From: Tabrizicola_A sp964393035
GTDB lineage: Bacteria > Pseudomonadota > Alphaproteobacteria > Rhodobacterales > Rhodobacteraceae
Assembly: GCA_964393035.1 (NCBI GenBank)
Contig: CAYMRX010000007.1
Location: 186,001 to 250,000, forward strand
DNA: 64,000 nt
Reading direction: 5' to 3'
Below are positions 51,731 through 60,332 of the stretch, piece after piece. How positions within the stretch are numbered: position 1 is the stretch's first letter; each line of letters begins with the position of its first letter. The position numbers and the translations under genes were made by a program. The notes under the pieces are model-generated. The model was not told where the DNA came from, made no database searches, and saw only the letters and a list, made by a program, of their open reading frames with translations.

Positions 51731-53533
51731 ATGTCGCTGCATCCGACCATCGCGCGCGTCACCGAGCGCATCCGTAGCCGTTCCGAGGCCACGCGCAGCG
51801 TCTATCTGGCGCGCATCGCCGCAGCAGGGCGTGCGGGGCCTGCGCGCGGGCATCTGGCCTGTGGCAATCAGGCCCATGCCTATGCCGCCATGGGGGCACA
51901 AAAATCGGCACTGGCCGAGGGGCGACTGCCCAACATCGGCATCGTCACCGCTTATAATGACATGCTGTCGGCCCATCAGCCCTATGAGACCTATCCAAGC
52001 CTGATGCGCGCCCATGCCGCCGAGATCGGGGCGACCGTGCAGGTCGCGGGCGGCGTTCCGGCCATGTGCGATGGCGTGACCCAAGGCCAGCCGGGGATGG
52101 AACTGTCGCTGTTTTCCCGCGATGTCATTGCCTTGGCAGCGGGCGTGGCGCTCAGCCACAACACCTTTGACGCGAGCCTTTATCTTGGCGTTTGCGACAA
52201 GATCGTGCCCGGCCTTGTGATGGCGGCAGCCACCTTTGGCCATATCCCGGCGGTCTTCGTGCCGGCAGGCCCGATGACATCGGGCCTCCCGAACGACGAA
52301 AAGGCCCGGGTGCGCAATCTTTACGCCGAAGGCAAGGTGGGCCGGGCCGAGTTGATGGCCTCGGAAATGGCCAGCTACCACGGCCCCGGCACCTGCACCT
52401 TCTATGGCACTGCCAATACCAACCAGATGCTGATGGAGGTGATGGGCCTGCACCTGCCCGGCGCCTCTTTCGTCAACCCCGGCACGCCCCTGCGCGAGGC
52501 GCTTACCGTGCAGGCGCTGCGCCGCGCTGCCGAGATCACCGCCCTTGGCAATGACTACCGCCCGGCGGGCGAGGTTTTGGACGAGCGTGCCTTTGTCAAT
52601 GGCATCGTCGGGCTGATGGCAACGGGTGGATCGACAAACCTTGTCTTGCACCTGCCCGCCATGGCGCGGGCGGCGGGGGTGATCCTCGATCTGGAGGATT
52701 TCGACGATCTCTCGGCCGCCGTCCCCTTGATGGCCAAGGTCTATCCGAATGGTCTGGCTGATGTGAACCACTTCCACGCCGCGGGCGGCATGCAATTCCT
52801 GATCGGCCAGCTTCTGGATGCGGGGCTTTTGCACGAAGACGCCAAAACCGTGGCTGGCGACGGGCTTGGCAGCTACCGGCAAGAGCCGAAACTGGAGGAT
52901 GGGCGGCTGGCTTGGGTCGATGGCCCGACCGCAAGCCTGAACGACAAGATCCTGCGCCCGGCCTCGGAGCCGTTCCAGCCGACCGGCGGCCTGCGGCAGT
53001 TGGCGGGCAACCTTGGACGCGGGGTTATCAAAGTCTCCGCAGTCGCCCCCGAACGCCATGTGATCGAAGCCCCGGCCCGCATCTTCCACGACCAGGAGGC
53101 GGTGAAAGCCGCCTTCAAGGCAGGCGAGTTTACCTCTGATACCGTGGTTGTGCTGCGCTTCCAGGGCCCGCAGGCCAATGGCATGCCGGAACTCCATTCG
53201 CTGACCCCGGTGCTGACGGTCCTGCAGGATCGCGGGCTGAAAGTGGCGCTGGTGACCGATGGCCGGATGTCGGGGGCCAGCGGCAAAGTCCCCGCCGCGA
53301 TCCATGTCTCGCCCGAGGCGGCTTGCGGCGGCCCGCTGGCCTTGCTGCAAGACGGCGATGTGATCCGGCTCGACGCGGTGGCGGGCACCCTTACCGTCAA
53401 GGCCGACCTCACCTCCCGCCTCCCCGCGCGCCCCGACCTTACCGCCAATGGACACGGGCTCGGCCGCGAGTTGTTCGAAACCTTCCGCCGCAATGTCGGC
53501 CCGGCCGAAACCGGCGCCGCGGTGGTGGTCTGA
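51731..53533 (+). CDS. edd: Phosphogluconate dehydratase
   Basis: 600 residues, typical. The enzyme dehydrates 6-phosphogluconate to KDPG in the Entner-Doudoroff pathway and holds a 4Fe-4S cluster. IlvD/Edd family blocks are intact: IGIVTAYNDMLSAHQPYE, GVPAMCDGVTQGQPGMELSLFSRDVIA (cluster Cys), YLGVCDKIVPGLVM (cluster Cys), GTCTFYGTANTNQM (cluster Cys), MATGGSTNLVLHLPAMARAAG and TDGRMSGASGKVPAAIHVSPEA. It forms an operon with eda, 153 bases downstream, separated by a repeat pair. Confidence 0.96.
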   Translation: MSLHPTIARVTERIRSRSEATRSVYLARIAAAGRAGPARGHLACGNQAHAYAAMGAQKSALAEGRLPNIGIVTAYNDMLSAHQPYETYPSLMRAHAAEIGATVQVAGGVPAMCDGVTQGQPGMELSLFSRDVIALAAGVALSHNTFDASLYLGVCDKIVPGLVMAAATFGHIPAVFVPAGPMTSGLPNDEKARVRNLYAEGKVGRAELMASEMASYHGPGTCTFYGTANTNQMLMEVMGLHLPGASFVNPGTPLREALTVQALRRAAEITALGNDYRPAGEVLDERAFVNGIVGLMATGGSTNLVLHLPAMARAAGVILDLEDFDDLSAAVPLMAKVYPNGLADVNHFHAAGGMQFLIGQLLDAGLLHEDAKTVAGDGLGSYRQEPKLEDGRLAWVDGPTASLNDKILRPASEPFQPTGGLRQLAGNLGRGVIKVSAVAPERHVIEAPARIFHDQEAVKAAFKAGEFTSDTVVVLRFQGPQANGMPELHSLTPVLTVLQDRGLKVALVTDGRMSGASGKVPAAIHVSPEAACGGPLALLQDGDVIRLDAVAGTLTVKADLTSRLPARPDLTANGHGLGRELFETFRRNVGPAETGAAVVV

Positions 53534-53562
53534 CCCCAAACCGTGCGCCTTGCCCATCCTTC

Positions 53563-53639
53563 GCCTCCGGCGGGGATATTTGCACCAAGATAAAGGCCCT
53601 TTTGCGCTTCATCTTGGCAAAAATACCCCCGCCGGAGGC
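53563..53639. repeat. Inverted pair of REP-like repeats between edd and eda
   Basis: The left arm (53563-53592) and right arm (53609-53639) are near-perfect reverse complements around a 16-base loop. The right arm reads TCATCTTGGCAAAAATACCC then CCGCCGGAGG. It is the clearest example of the family in the window. It may attenuate transcription between edd and eda or stabilise the edd message. Confidence 0.85.
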
Positions 53640-53686
53640 CCCACCGATCTCGCCCGCGATCCGGGCAACAGAACTGGAGACCGCCG

Positions 53687-54343
53687 ATGACCCCCGCCGA
53701 ACAAGCGCTGAAAGCTGCCGAGATTTGCCGTCTGGCCCCCGTGGTGCCGGTGATTGTCGTCGAAGATCTGGCCCATGCCGCGCCCTTGGCCCGTGCCTTG
53801 GTCGCCGGCGGCTTGCCGGCGCTGGAGGTGACGCTGCGCACCCCGGCCGCGTTGGAGGCGATCCGCGCCATGTCGCAGGTTCCGGGCGGCGTGGTGGGCG
53901 CAGGCACGCTTCTGACGCCCGCCGACGTCAAGGCGGCCAAGGCGGCGGGGGCGGCTTTTGGTGTGTCCCCCGGCGCGACGGAGCGGCTTTTGGACGCCTG
54001 TGCAGAACATGACCTGCCGCTCTTGCCCGGTGCGGCGACGGCCAGCGAGATCATGGCGTTGTTGGAAAAGGGCTATACCGTGCAGAAGTTCTTCCCGGCC
54101 GAACAGGCGGGCGGGGCGGCCTATCTGAAATCCATCGGCGCGCCGATTCCGCAGGTGAAATTCTGCCCGACCGGTGGCATCAGCCTGAAGAATGCCCGCG
54201 ATTATCTGGGGCTTTCCAATATCCTGTGCGTCGGCGGATCCTGGGTTTGCCCGAAGGACAAGATGGCCGCAGGCGATTGGGCCGGGATCGAGGCCCTGGC
54301 CCGCGAGGCGGCCGGGATAAGGGAAACGGGGCCGCGGGCCTAA
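53687..54343 (+). CDS. eda: KDPG aldolase (2-dehydro-3-deoxyphosphogluconate aldolase)
   Basis: 218 residues. It cleaves KDPG to pyruvate and glyceraldehyde 3-phosphate. TIM-barrel class I aldolase motifs are VVPVIVVEDLAHAAPLARALVAGGLPALEVTLRTPAALEAI (catalytic Glu), VVGAGTLLTPADV, and the Schiff-base Lys in KGYTVQKFFPAEQAGGAAYLKSI (FFPAE). The phosphate site is KFCPTGGISLKNARDYL. The second gene of the edd-eda unit. Confidence 0.96.
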   Translation: MTPAEQALKAAEICRLAPVVPVIVVEDLAHAAPLARALVAGGLPALEVTLRTPAALEAIRAMSQVPGGVVGAGTLLTPADVKAAKAAGAAFGVSPGATERLLDACAEHDLPLLPGAATASEIMALLEKGYTVQKFFPAEQAGGAAYLKSIGAPIPQVKFCPTGGISLKNARDYLGLSNILCVGGSWVCPKDKMAAGDWAGIEALAREAAGIRETGPRA

Positions 54344-54346
54344 CCC

Positions 54347-54631
54347 TTACGCCCCCAGCCGCCCGATGCGCCCACCACGGCGGCGGGGCGCCTGCGGCGC
54401 GACCAAGGCCTCGGTCAGCACCGAGGTCATCGGGTGATCGGCATTGTCCGGCCCGTAATGCGCGATCAGACTGCGCAGCGCGTCGGGCGTGTCGATGGAA
54501 AGCGGCACCGACAGCGCCCAATCCATGAAGATCGACCGACATTCGCCCAAGGTAATGCCCTCGATCCGGTAGCTTTCCCGCACCAGCCCCTTCGGATCGG
54601 CTTCTTTCAGGTCCAACGCGCGTCTCCCCAT
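54347..54631 (-). CDS. Small conserved protein coupled to glnE
   Basis: 94 residues from ATG 54631, four bases after the glnE stop and with AAGGA in between, so translation is probably coupled. The sequence MGRRALDLKEADPKGLVRESYRIEGITLGECRSIFMDWALSVPL.. looks like a conserved small soluble protein with mixed alpha/beta composition and a basic tail (PRRRGGRIGRLG). I do not know a named function. Placement suggests a role linked to nitrogen control or simple operon membership. An upstream start inside glnE is less likely. Confidence 0.72.
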   Translation of the reverse strand: MGRRALDLKEADPKGLVRESYRIEGITLGECRSIFMDWALSVPLSIDTPDALRSLIAHYGPDNADHPMTSVLTEALVAPQAPRRRGGRIGRLGA

Positions 54632-54635
54632 TCCT

Positions 54636-57410
54636 TCACCCGTCCAAAAGGGCCACGATAGCCCGTTCGGCAAGGGCCGCCGCCTCGTTCAACCGCTCGG
54701 TCAGCGCCTCGGCCGAGGTTGCACCGCATTCCCGCAAGACAAAAGCCCGACCGCCTTCCCCCAAAGCATTGGGCGAGGTGGTTCGGTCACTGAGCAAACG
54801 GGCGGCACATTGCAACCGCCAACACAGCCTATAGGCATCGACCAGCGCCGCTTGATCCCCTTGCGACATATTGGGTCGTTTTGCGCCAAGGGCGATCTGG
54901 CGTTCCACCTGACGGGCCGGCACCGCCGCCTGCAAGGCGAGCGTTTGGGCCAAAAGTTCGATGTCCATCAACCGACCGGGGCCGAATTTGGCGTCCCAAC
55001 CGCCACCACCCGGTTTCGCCTCGGCCAAGCGGCGGCGCATATCGGCGACATCGCTCCGCACTGTGGCCCCCTGCCCCTTCGCCGCCAGCACCGCGCGGCG
55101 GAAGTCTTCCACCTCGGCGGCAAGGCTGGTCTCTCCGGCCAGCACCCGGGCGCGGGTCAGCGCGAGATGTTCCCAAGTCCAGGCCTCGGTTTCCTGATAG
55201 CTGCGAAAACTGTCGATCGAGGTCGCCACCGGCCCCTGCCGCCCCGAAGGGCGCAGCCGCACATCCACCTCGTAAAGCCGCCCCTCGGCGGTTTGGGCGG
55301 ACAGGGCGGTCACCATGGCTTGGGTCAGTCGTGAATAATAGGCGCGGGCGGCCAAGGGGCGCGGGCCGGCAGAGCTTTCCACCCCGGCGGCGTCATAGAT
55401 CAGGATCAGGTCAAGATCGGAGCCTGCATTCAGCCGCCCCGCCCCAAGGCTGCCCATGCCCAAGACCACGGCCCCGCGCCCCGGCATGGCGCCGTGTTTC
55501 ACCGCAAATTCGGCGGCGACCACGGGCCAGAGGGCGGAAATCACCGCCTCGGCCAGATCGGCATAGGATTTCCCGGCCTCAAACCCGTCGATCAACCCGC
55601 GCAGGTGATGCACGCCGACGCGGAAGTGCCATTCCTTCATCCAAGCGCGGGCGGCGTCGAGTTTGCGTTCGTAATCCGGCGTCTCGGCCAGTTTGGCGGC
55701 CAGATCGCTGGCCAGCACCGCCATTCCCGGCCAAGGCGCAAAGAACGACCCGCCGATCACCCCGTCCAGCACCCGGGCGTTGCGCGCGAGATAACGGGCC
55801 AGCGCGGGCGCGGTGGCGGCGATGTCGATGATAAGGTCCACCAGCGAGGGGTTCGCCTCAAAGAGCGAAAAGATCTGCACGCCCGAGGGCAGACCCGCGA
55901 GGAAACCATCCAAGGCGACAAGCGCCTCATCGGGGTTGGCCGCACGCGACAGGCGCTTCAACAGCACCGGGCGCAGGCGGCGGAAGATGGCTTGCGCCCG
56001 GTCGGAGCGCAGGCAGGGATAGCTCGACCAACCGTCCACGATGGCGCGGGCGTGGTCGGAAAGTTCGGGGCCGTCCTCCACCTCACCGGGGGCGAAAAAG
56101 CCCTCGGTCAACCGGTCGGTGGTTTGCAGACGGTCGAGAAGGTCGCGGCGGAATTCGGTCTCGCTTTGGCCGCAGAAGGCGGCGATACGCGCCACCCCTT
56201 CGGCCGTGGCGGGCATGGTATGGGTCTGCTCATCGCGCACCATTTGCAGCCGATGCTCCACCTCGCGGTGGGCAAGGTAAAGGGTGGTCAGATCATCGGC
56301 GGTGGCTTTTGGCACCCAGTCTTTCGCGGCCAGCGCCTGCAAGCCGCCCAGCGTGGTCCGGTCGCGCAAGGAGGGGTCGCGCCCCCCGGCGATCAACTGG
56401 CGGGTCTGGGTGAAGAATTCGATCTCGCGGATGCCGCCCTGGCCGAGCTTCATGTTATGGTCCTCGACCATCAGCCGCCCATTGAGGCCCCGGTGTTCGC
56501 GGATGCGCAGGCGCATGTCATGGGCATCTTGAATCGCTGCAAAATCAAGGTGTTTGCGCCAGACAAACGGGGTAAGCGAGGTCAGGAACCGGTTGCCCGC
56601 GTCGATGTCGCCGCCGCAGGGCCGGGCCTTGATATAGGCCGCGCGTTCCCATGTGCGGCCCTCGGCCTCATAGTAGCCATAGGCGGCGGCCATGGAGAGG
56701 CAAACCGGCGTGACCGAGGCATCGGGACGCAGCCGCAGGTCGGTGCGAAAGACATAGCCCCCTGCCATCGTGTCGGACAAAAGCGCGGTCATCTTGCGGG
56801 TGACGCGGATAAAGGCGGCGCGGGCATCCTGCCAGTCGTCGCCATAGCGGTCCTGATCGAACAGGCAGATCAGGTCGATGTCGGAGGAATAATTCAACTC
56901 CCCCGCCCCCATCTTGCCCATGGCCAGCGCGAACATGCCTCCCGCCGTCTCGGCCGCCTCGGGCTGCGCCCCCGGCAGCTTGCCCCGGCGGATTTCCTCG
57001 GCGACCAGCCGCTTCAGGCACAGATCCACCGCCCGGTCGGCCAGATCGGTCAGGGCTTGGGTCACCGTCATCGTCGGCCAGACCCCGCCCAGATCGGCCA
57101 GCGCGGTCAACAGCGCCGCCCGGCGCTTGACCTGCCGCAGGCCGCGGGAAAGATCGTCGGTTGCGATTGCCTCCAGCCCGGCCAGAAGCGTGGCAAAAAC
57201 CGTCTCGGGAGCCTCATAAACTGCGGGGCGCAGCCAATCGGCTTCGCGGATCATCAGATCTTTCAGATAGGGGCTGCATCCGGCGGTATTGGCCAAAAGC
57301 CCGCGCAGATCGGGGGCAAGGTCCTCAAAAAGCTGCGCCACTTCGGCCGCCGGGGCGGGGTCGAAGGCGATGGGCTGGCGGGTAAGGCGTTGGGCAAAGG
57401 GCTGGGTCAT
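54636..57410 (-). CDS. glnE: Bifunctional glutamine synthetase adenylyltransferase/adenylyl-removing enzyme
   Basis: 924 residues, close to the family's 940-990. It adenylylates and deadenylylates GlnA at its Tyr, under PII control. Two nucleotidyltransferase domains are visible, each with a G-[S]-x-D-x-D metal site: GELNYSSDIDLICLFD in the N-terminal (removing) half and GRLNAGSDLDLILIYD in the C-terminal (adenylylating) half. Each is followed by a family signature (RLRPDASVTPVCLSM; VDVRLRPSGRQGPVATSIDSF). Helical PII-binding regions separate them. Its targets glnB and glnA are at 17.8-19.6 kb. Confidence 0.95.
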   Translation of the reverse strand: MTQPFAQRLTRQPIAFDPAPAAEVAQLFEDLAPDLRGLLANTAGCSPYLKDLMIREADWLRPAVYEAPETVFATLLAGLEAIATDDLSRGLRQVKRRAALLTALADLGGVWPTMTVTQALTDLADRAVDLCLKRLVAEEIRRGKLPGAQPEAAETAGGMFALAMGKMGAGELNYSSDIDLICLFDQDRYGDDWQDARAAFIRVTRKMTALLSDTMAGGYVFRTDLRLRPDASVTPVCLSMAAAYGYYEAEGRTWERAAYIKARPCGGDIDAGNRFLTSLTPFVWRKHLDFAAIQDAHDMRLRIREHRGLNGRLMVEDHNMKLGQGGIREIEFFTQTRQLIAGGRDPSLRDRTTLGGLQALAAKDWVPKATADDLTTLYLAHREVEHRLQMVRDEQTHTMPATAEGVARIAAFCGQSETEFRRDLLDRLQTTDRLTEGFFAPGEVEDGPELSDHARAIVDGWSSYPCLRSDRAQAIFRRLRPVLLKRLSRAANPDEALVALDGFLAGLPSGVQIFSLFEANPSLVDLIIDIAATAPALARYLARNARVLDGVIGGSFFAPWPGMAVLASDLAAKLAETPDYERKLDAARAWMKEWHFRVGVHHLRGLIDGFEAGKSYADLAEAVISALWPVVAAEFAVKHGAMPGRGAVVLGMGSLGAGRLNAGSDLDLILIYDAAGVESSAGPRPLAARAYYSRLTQAMVTALSAQTAEGRLYEVDVRLRPSGRQGPVATSIDSFRSYQETEAWTWEHLALTRARVLAGETSLAAEVEDFRRAVLAAKGQGATVRSDVADMRRRLAEAKPGGGGWDAKFGPGRLMDIELLAQTLALQAAVPARQVERQIALGAKRPNMSQGDQAALVDAYRLCWRLQCAARLLSDRTTSPNALGEGGRAFVLRECGATSAEALTERLNEAAALAERAIVALLDG

Positions 57411-57503
57411 CAGCCCATCTTGCCCGGCCCGGCCGCGCGGTCAACTGCATGGCTTGCCGCACCCCCCTGCAATCGGCATGATCCTTGCCCGGAGGTGCGT
57501 CCC

Positions 57504-57971
57504 ATGTCGAAATCCCTTGCCCGTGTCACCCTTGCCCTGCGCCATGGAGGCATTGACGCCACGCCCGTGGAAATGCCCGAGGAGACACGCACCGCCGACC
57601 AAGCCGCCACGGCGGCGGGGTGCGGCCTGAACCAGATCGTCAAGTCGATCCTGTTTCAGGGGGCAAGCGGGCGGCTTTACCTGTTTCTGACCGCGGGCGG
57701 CAATCAGGTGGACCCGGCCCGCGCCAGCGCGCTTGCTGGCGAGCCACTGGGCCGCGCGGATGGGCGCATGGTGCGCGAGGTCACGGGCTTTGCCATTGGC
57801 GGCGTCGCCCCTGTCGGCCATCTGACGCCGCTGCCGGTCTGGATGGACCCGACGCTTTTGCACTTCCCGCAGGTCTGGGCCGCCGCAGGGACCCCACGGC
57901 ACATCTTTGCCATTGCCCCGGCCGCCTTGCAGAGCCTGTCCGGGGCCGAGATCGCCGGATTTACCGCCTGA
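57504..57971 (+). CDS. YbaK/EbsC family aminoacyl-tRNA deacylase
   Basis: 155 residues from ATG 57504 (GGAGG upstream). YbaK-type proteins hydrolyse mischarged tRNA, usually Cys-tRNA(Pro) or Ala-tRNA(Pro). Family residues include TRTADQAATAAGCGLNQIVKSILFQG (with the catalytic-pocket Lys), FLTAGGNQVDPARASALAGEPLGRADGRMVREVTGFAIGGVAPVGH, where GGVxPxGH is the hallmark loop, and LTPLPVWMDPTLL. The exact tRNA specificity is uncertain. It is divergent from glnE. Confidence 0.9.
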   Translation: MSKSLARVTLALRHGGIDATPVEMPEETRTADQAATAAGCGLNQIVKSILFQGASGRLYLFLTAGGNQVDPARASALAGEPLGRADGRMVREVTGFAIGGVAPVGHLTPLPVWMDPTLLHFPQVWAAAGTPRHIFAIAPAALQSLSGAEIAGFTA

Positions 57972-58082
57972 AATTCGGCAAAGTTTCACCGCTTTCCAAG
58001 GTGTTGCGACTTGTTGCGGCATAAAATGTAAAATTACTTAACATACCCTCTTGATTGCGGGGATCGGCAGGTCCATCTTGGC

Positions 58083-58103
58083 AATGTGAAAAGCGTTCAC
58101 ATT
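58083..58103 (+). promoter_or_regulatory. Palindromic operator upstream of the DUF2852 gene
   Basis: AATGTGAA and TTCACATT are perfect 8-bp arms with a 5-base spacer, 27 bases before the start codon. The TGTGA..TCACA halves resemble a CRP/FNR-type site, but the internal spacing is 7 rather than 6. Confidence 0.55.
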
Positions 58104-58130
58104 AACCCTTAGCCGCAAAGGCAGCCGCCC

Positions 58131-58637
58131 ATGATCCCCGCTTCCCCCTCCGCTTCTCCGTCCGTCGCGTATGGCGGTCGCCCCAACATCCTGCGCCGTG
58201 CCGAGGCCTGGCTTGACAGCAAGGGCCGCAAGGCCTGGATCGCCGCCATGGTATTGGGGTTTGTCTTCTTCTGGCCCGTGGGTCTGTTCTTTGTCGCCTA
58301 TATCACCGCAACCAACCGTTGGAGTTCTGACAAAATGTTCGGATGCGCCGCCCGCCGTCACCATCACCGCCACGGTCACCATAGCGACCGTTACGCCGCC
58401 TTCCGTGCCGCCCAACCTTCGGGCAATGCGGCCTTCGACAGCTACAAATCGGACATGCTGAAGCGTCTGGAATCCGAGCAGACCGCCTTTGAAGCCTTCC
58501 TGCAACGCCTGCGTGCGGCAAAGGACAAATCCGAATTTGACGCCTTCATGGAAGACCGGGCGCGGGAAAACCGCACGACCGATGCCGCGACCGAGGAGAG
58601 CCCAAAATCCGACACGCCGCGGACGGGCGAATACTAA
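58131..58637 (+). CDS. DUF2852 membrane protein
   Basis: 168 residues. One membrane segment at about 38-60 (AWIAAMVLGFVFFWPVGLFFVAYI) is characteristic of DUF2852. It is followed by a His-rich stretch (ARRHHHRHGHH, about 74-84) that could bind metal, then an amphipathic helix (..NAAFDSYKSDMLKRLESEQTAFEAFLQRLRAAKDKSEFDAFMEDRARE..) and a polar tail. The family is common in Rhodobacteraceae and has no assigned function. A palindromic operator precedes it and a terminator follows. Confidence 0.9.
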   Translation: MIPASPSASPSVAYGGRPNILRRAEAWLDSKGRKAWIAAMVLGFVFFWPVGLFFVAYITATNRWSSDKMFGCAARRHHHRHGHHSDRYAAFRAAQPSGNAAFDSYKSDMLKRLESEQTAFEAFLQRLRAAKDKSEFDAFMEDRARENRTTDAATEESPKSDTPRTGEY

Positions 58638-58684
58638 GGCCCGAGGGCGCGCCAAGACGACAGCTTCGGCGCCTGACAATTGCA

Positions 58685-58711
58685 CCCCCGCCCCCATCGG
58701 CGGGGGTTTTT
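58685..58711 (+). terminator. Rho-independent terminator after the DUF2852 gene
   Basis: CCCCCGCC pairs with GGCGGGGG around a 6-nt loop, followed by TTTTT. Confidence 0.88.
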
Positions 58712-58781
58712 CATTTTGGAAACTTTCCCTTGGCGGCCCGCCTGCGGCTTGCTAACCTCTGGCGCGAACAAGGCCTTTCCC

Positions 58782-59618
58782 ATGCGTCATACCCTTCCCA
58801 TTGCGCCGCAATTCTATGTGACGGCTCCGCAGCCCTGCCCCTATCTTGAGGGCCGGATGGAGCGGAAGCTGTTTACCGCCCTGCAGGGCGATCAGGCGCA
58901 ACGGTTGAATGACGCCCTGTCGAAACAAGGCTTTCGCCGCAGCCAGAACGTACTCTACCGTCCGACCTGCGCGGAATGTTCCGGTTGCCTTTCCGCCCGC
59001 ATCCGGGTGGCCGATTTCGTGCCAAGCCGCAGCCAGCGCCGCATCCAGAAGGCGACCGCCCATCTGCGCCGCAACGCGACCAGCCCTTGGGCGACCGAGG
59101 ATCAGTTCACGCTGTTTCGCCGCTATCTTGACGCCCGCCACGCAGATGGCGGTATGGCCGATATGGATGTCTTCGAATTTGCCGCCATGATCGAGGAAAC
59201 CCCGATCAAGACCCGCGTGATCGAATACACCCGGCCGGCGGCACGTGGCGAAACCGGCCGCCCCTTGGCCGCCGTGTCGCTGACCGATGTCTTCGATGAC
59301 GGCTTGAGCATGGTCTACAGCTTTTACGACCCGGATCTGGCCGATCTCAGCCTTGGCACCTTTGCCATTCTGGACCATATCGACATCGCGCGCGAGGCGG
59401 GTTTGCCTTACGTCTATCTGGGCTATTGGGTGCCGGGCAGCCGCAAGATGGGCTACAAGGCCGGGTTCACCGCGCTGGAAATCTACAAGGGCGGCCAATG
59501 GCAACCGATGGGCGACCCCGCCGATCACCGGGCCGAATTGCACCCGCTGTCAGTCGATCCGATTGCCGAACAGGTCGCCCGCATCGCCCTGCCCGAGGCA
59601 CGGCCGATCCGTGACTGA
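58782..59618 (+). CDS. bpt: Aspartate/glutamate leucyltransferase
   Basis: 278 residues from ATG 58782. Bpt transfers Leu from Leu-tRNA to N-terminal Asp or Glu of proteins, marking them for the ClpS/ClpAP N-degron route. Family blocks are present: N-terminal Cys pattern YRPTCAECSGCLSARI, then SQRRIQKATAHL, LSMVYSFYDPDLADLSLGTFAILDHI and YLGYWVPGSRKMGYKAGFTALEIYKGGQW. The length fits alphaproteobacterial Bpt. It overlaps the next gene by 8 bases. Confidence 0.93.
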   Translation: MRHTLPIAPQFYVTAPQPCPYLEGRMERKLFTALQGDQAQRLNDALSKQGFRRSQNVLYRPTCAECSGCLSARIRVADFVPSRSQRRIQKATAHLRRNATSPWATEDQFTLFRRYLDARHADGGMADMDVFEFAAMIEETPIKTRVIEYTRPAARGETGRPLAAVSLTDVFDDGLSMVYSFYDPDLADLSLGTFAILDHIDIAREAGLPYVYLGYWVPGSRKMGYKAGFTALEIYKGGQWQPMGDPADHRAELHPLSVDPIAEQVARIALPEARPIRD

Positions 59619-60003
59619 GGGCGTGCCCCGCCTGCTGGCGGTTTCCCTGATCGTGCCCGATTATGACCCGGCCATCCGGTTCTTTTGTGACGGCTTGGGC
59701 TGGGCCTTGCGCGAGGATATTGATCAAGGCCACAAGCGCTGGGTCACGGTGGCCCCGCCGGGGGATGGTTTCAAACTGGTGCTGGCGCGCGCCGAGGGCG
59801 CGGCGCAGCGCGCGAGCATCGGCGCGCAGGGCGCGGGCCGGGTCTGGCTGTTTTTGCAGACCGATGATTTCGACAGGGATGCCGCGCGCATCACGGCCGC
59901 CGGGGGCCGGTTTGAGGAAGCCCCCCGCGATGAGCCCTATGGCCGCGTTGCCGTCTGGCGCGACCCTTGGGGCAACCGCTGGGATCTGATCCAACCCCGG
60001 TGA
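59611..60003 (+). CDS. VOC (glyoxalase-fold) protein
   Basis: 130 residues from GTG 59611, overlapping the end of bpt; a second GTG at 59623 is possible. It has the two-beta-alpha-beta-beta-beta-module pattern of vicinal oxygen chelate proteins: LAVSLIVPDYDPAIRFFCDGLGWALREDI.. and ..VWLFLQTDDFDRDAARITAAGGRFEEAPRDEPYGRVAVWRDPWGNRWDLIQ. The PWGNRWDLI ending is typical. Candidate metal ligands are not complete by eye, so it may be a resistance or lyase-like member of unknown substrate. Confidence 0.85.
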   Translation: MTEGVPRLLAVSLIVPDYDPAIRFFCDGLGWALREDIDQGHKRWVTVAPPGDGFKLVLARAEGAAQRASIGAQGAGRVWLFLQTDDFDRDAARITAAGGRFEEAPRDEPYGRVAVWRDPWGNRWDLIQPR

Positions 60004-60135
60004 TCGGTGGGAAAGCGGGGCCGCCGGACCGACTCGGCGGCATTGATGTTGCGAAAATTGCGCAGACACCGGATAAATTCGCAAGAAAACTACAAAATCA
60101 CCCCGTCGCGCGACACTTTTATCGTCGATTTGCGG

Positions 60136-60164
60136 TTGACGCCCCCTGCCCCGCGCCATAATGT
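60136..60164 (+). promoter_or_regulatory. Promoter of the ilvBN leader
   Basis: TTGACG (60136-60141) and an A/T-rich -10 region CATAATGT (60157-60164). TAATGT gives a 17-bp spacer and CATAAT gives 15. Confidence 0.5.
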
Positions 60165-60190
60165 CCGGCCCGAAGGCAAAGGGGATCGCC

Positions 60191-60238
60191 ATGCGCGCAC
60201 TAGTCGTAATTCTGGATGAATGGCGCATGGGTCGGTAA
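60191..60238 (+). CDS. ilvB leader peptide
   Basis: A 15-codon frame with ribosome site AAAGGGG, encoding MRALVVILDEWRMGR. Five consecutive regulatory codons (CTA GTC GTA ATT CTG) call for Leu, Val, Val, Ile and Leu, the end products of the pathway. It is followed by mutually exclusive stem-loops before ilvB, as in amino-acid attenuators. The peptide itself presumably has no function beyond stalling the ribosome. Confidence 0.8.
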   Translation: MRALVVILDEWRMGR

Positions 60239-60292
60239 CGACAGTCCATAACGGCTCCCATGCGCCCCCGGAAACCAAGCCGGGGGCTTTTT
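60222..60292 (+). promoter_or_regulatory. ilvBN transcription attenuator
   Basis: GGCGCATGGG (60222-60231, inside the leader frame) pairs with CCCATGCGCC (60257-60266). The terminator stem GCCCCCGG (60264-60271) pairs with CCGGGGGC (60280-60287) and is followed by TTTTT. The two overlap at 60264-60266. A ribosome stalled at the Leu/Val/Ile codons leaves the first stem free to form and blocks the terminator. A ribosome at the stop covers it and lets the terminator form. Confidence 0.75.
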
Positions 60293-60332
60293 GTTGACTA
60301 AGGGCCATGCTGGCCAGATGAGGGAAAGACCG

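Noticed and set aside
58083..58103. Standard CRP site
   Set aside because: The half-sites fit, but the spacing is 7 rather than 6, so it is listed only as an unassigned palindrome.
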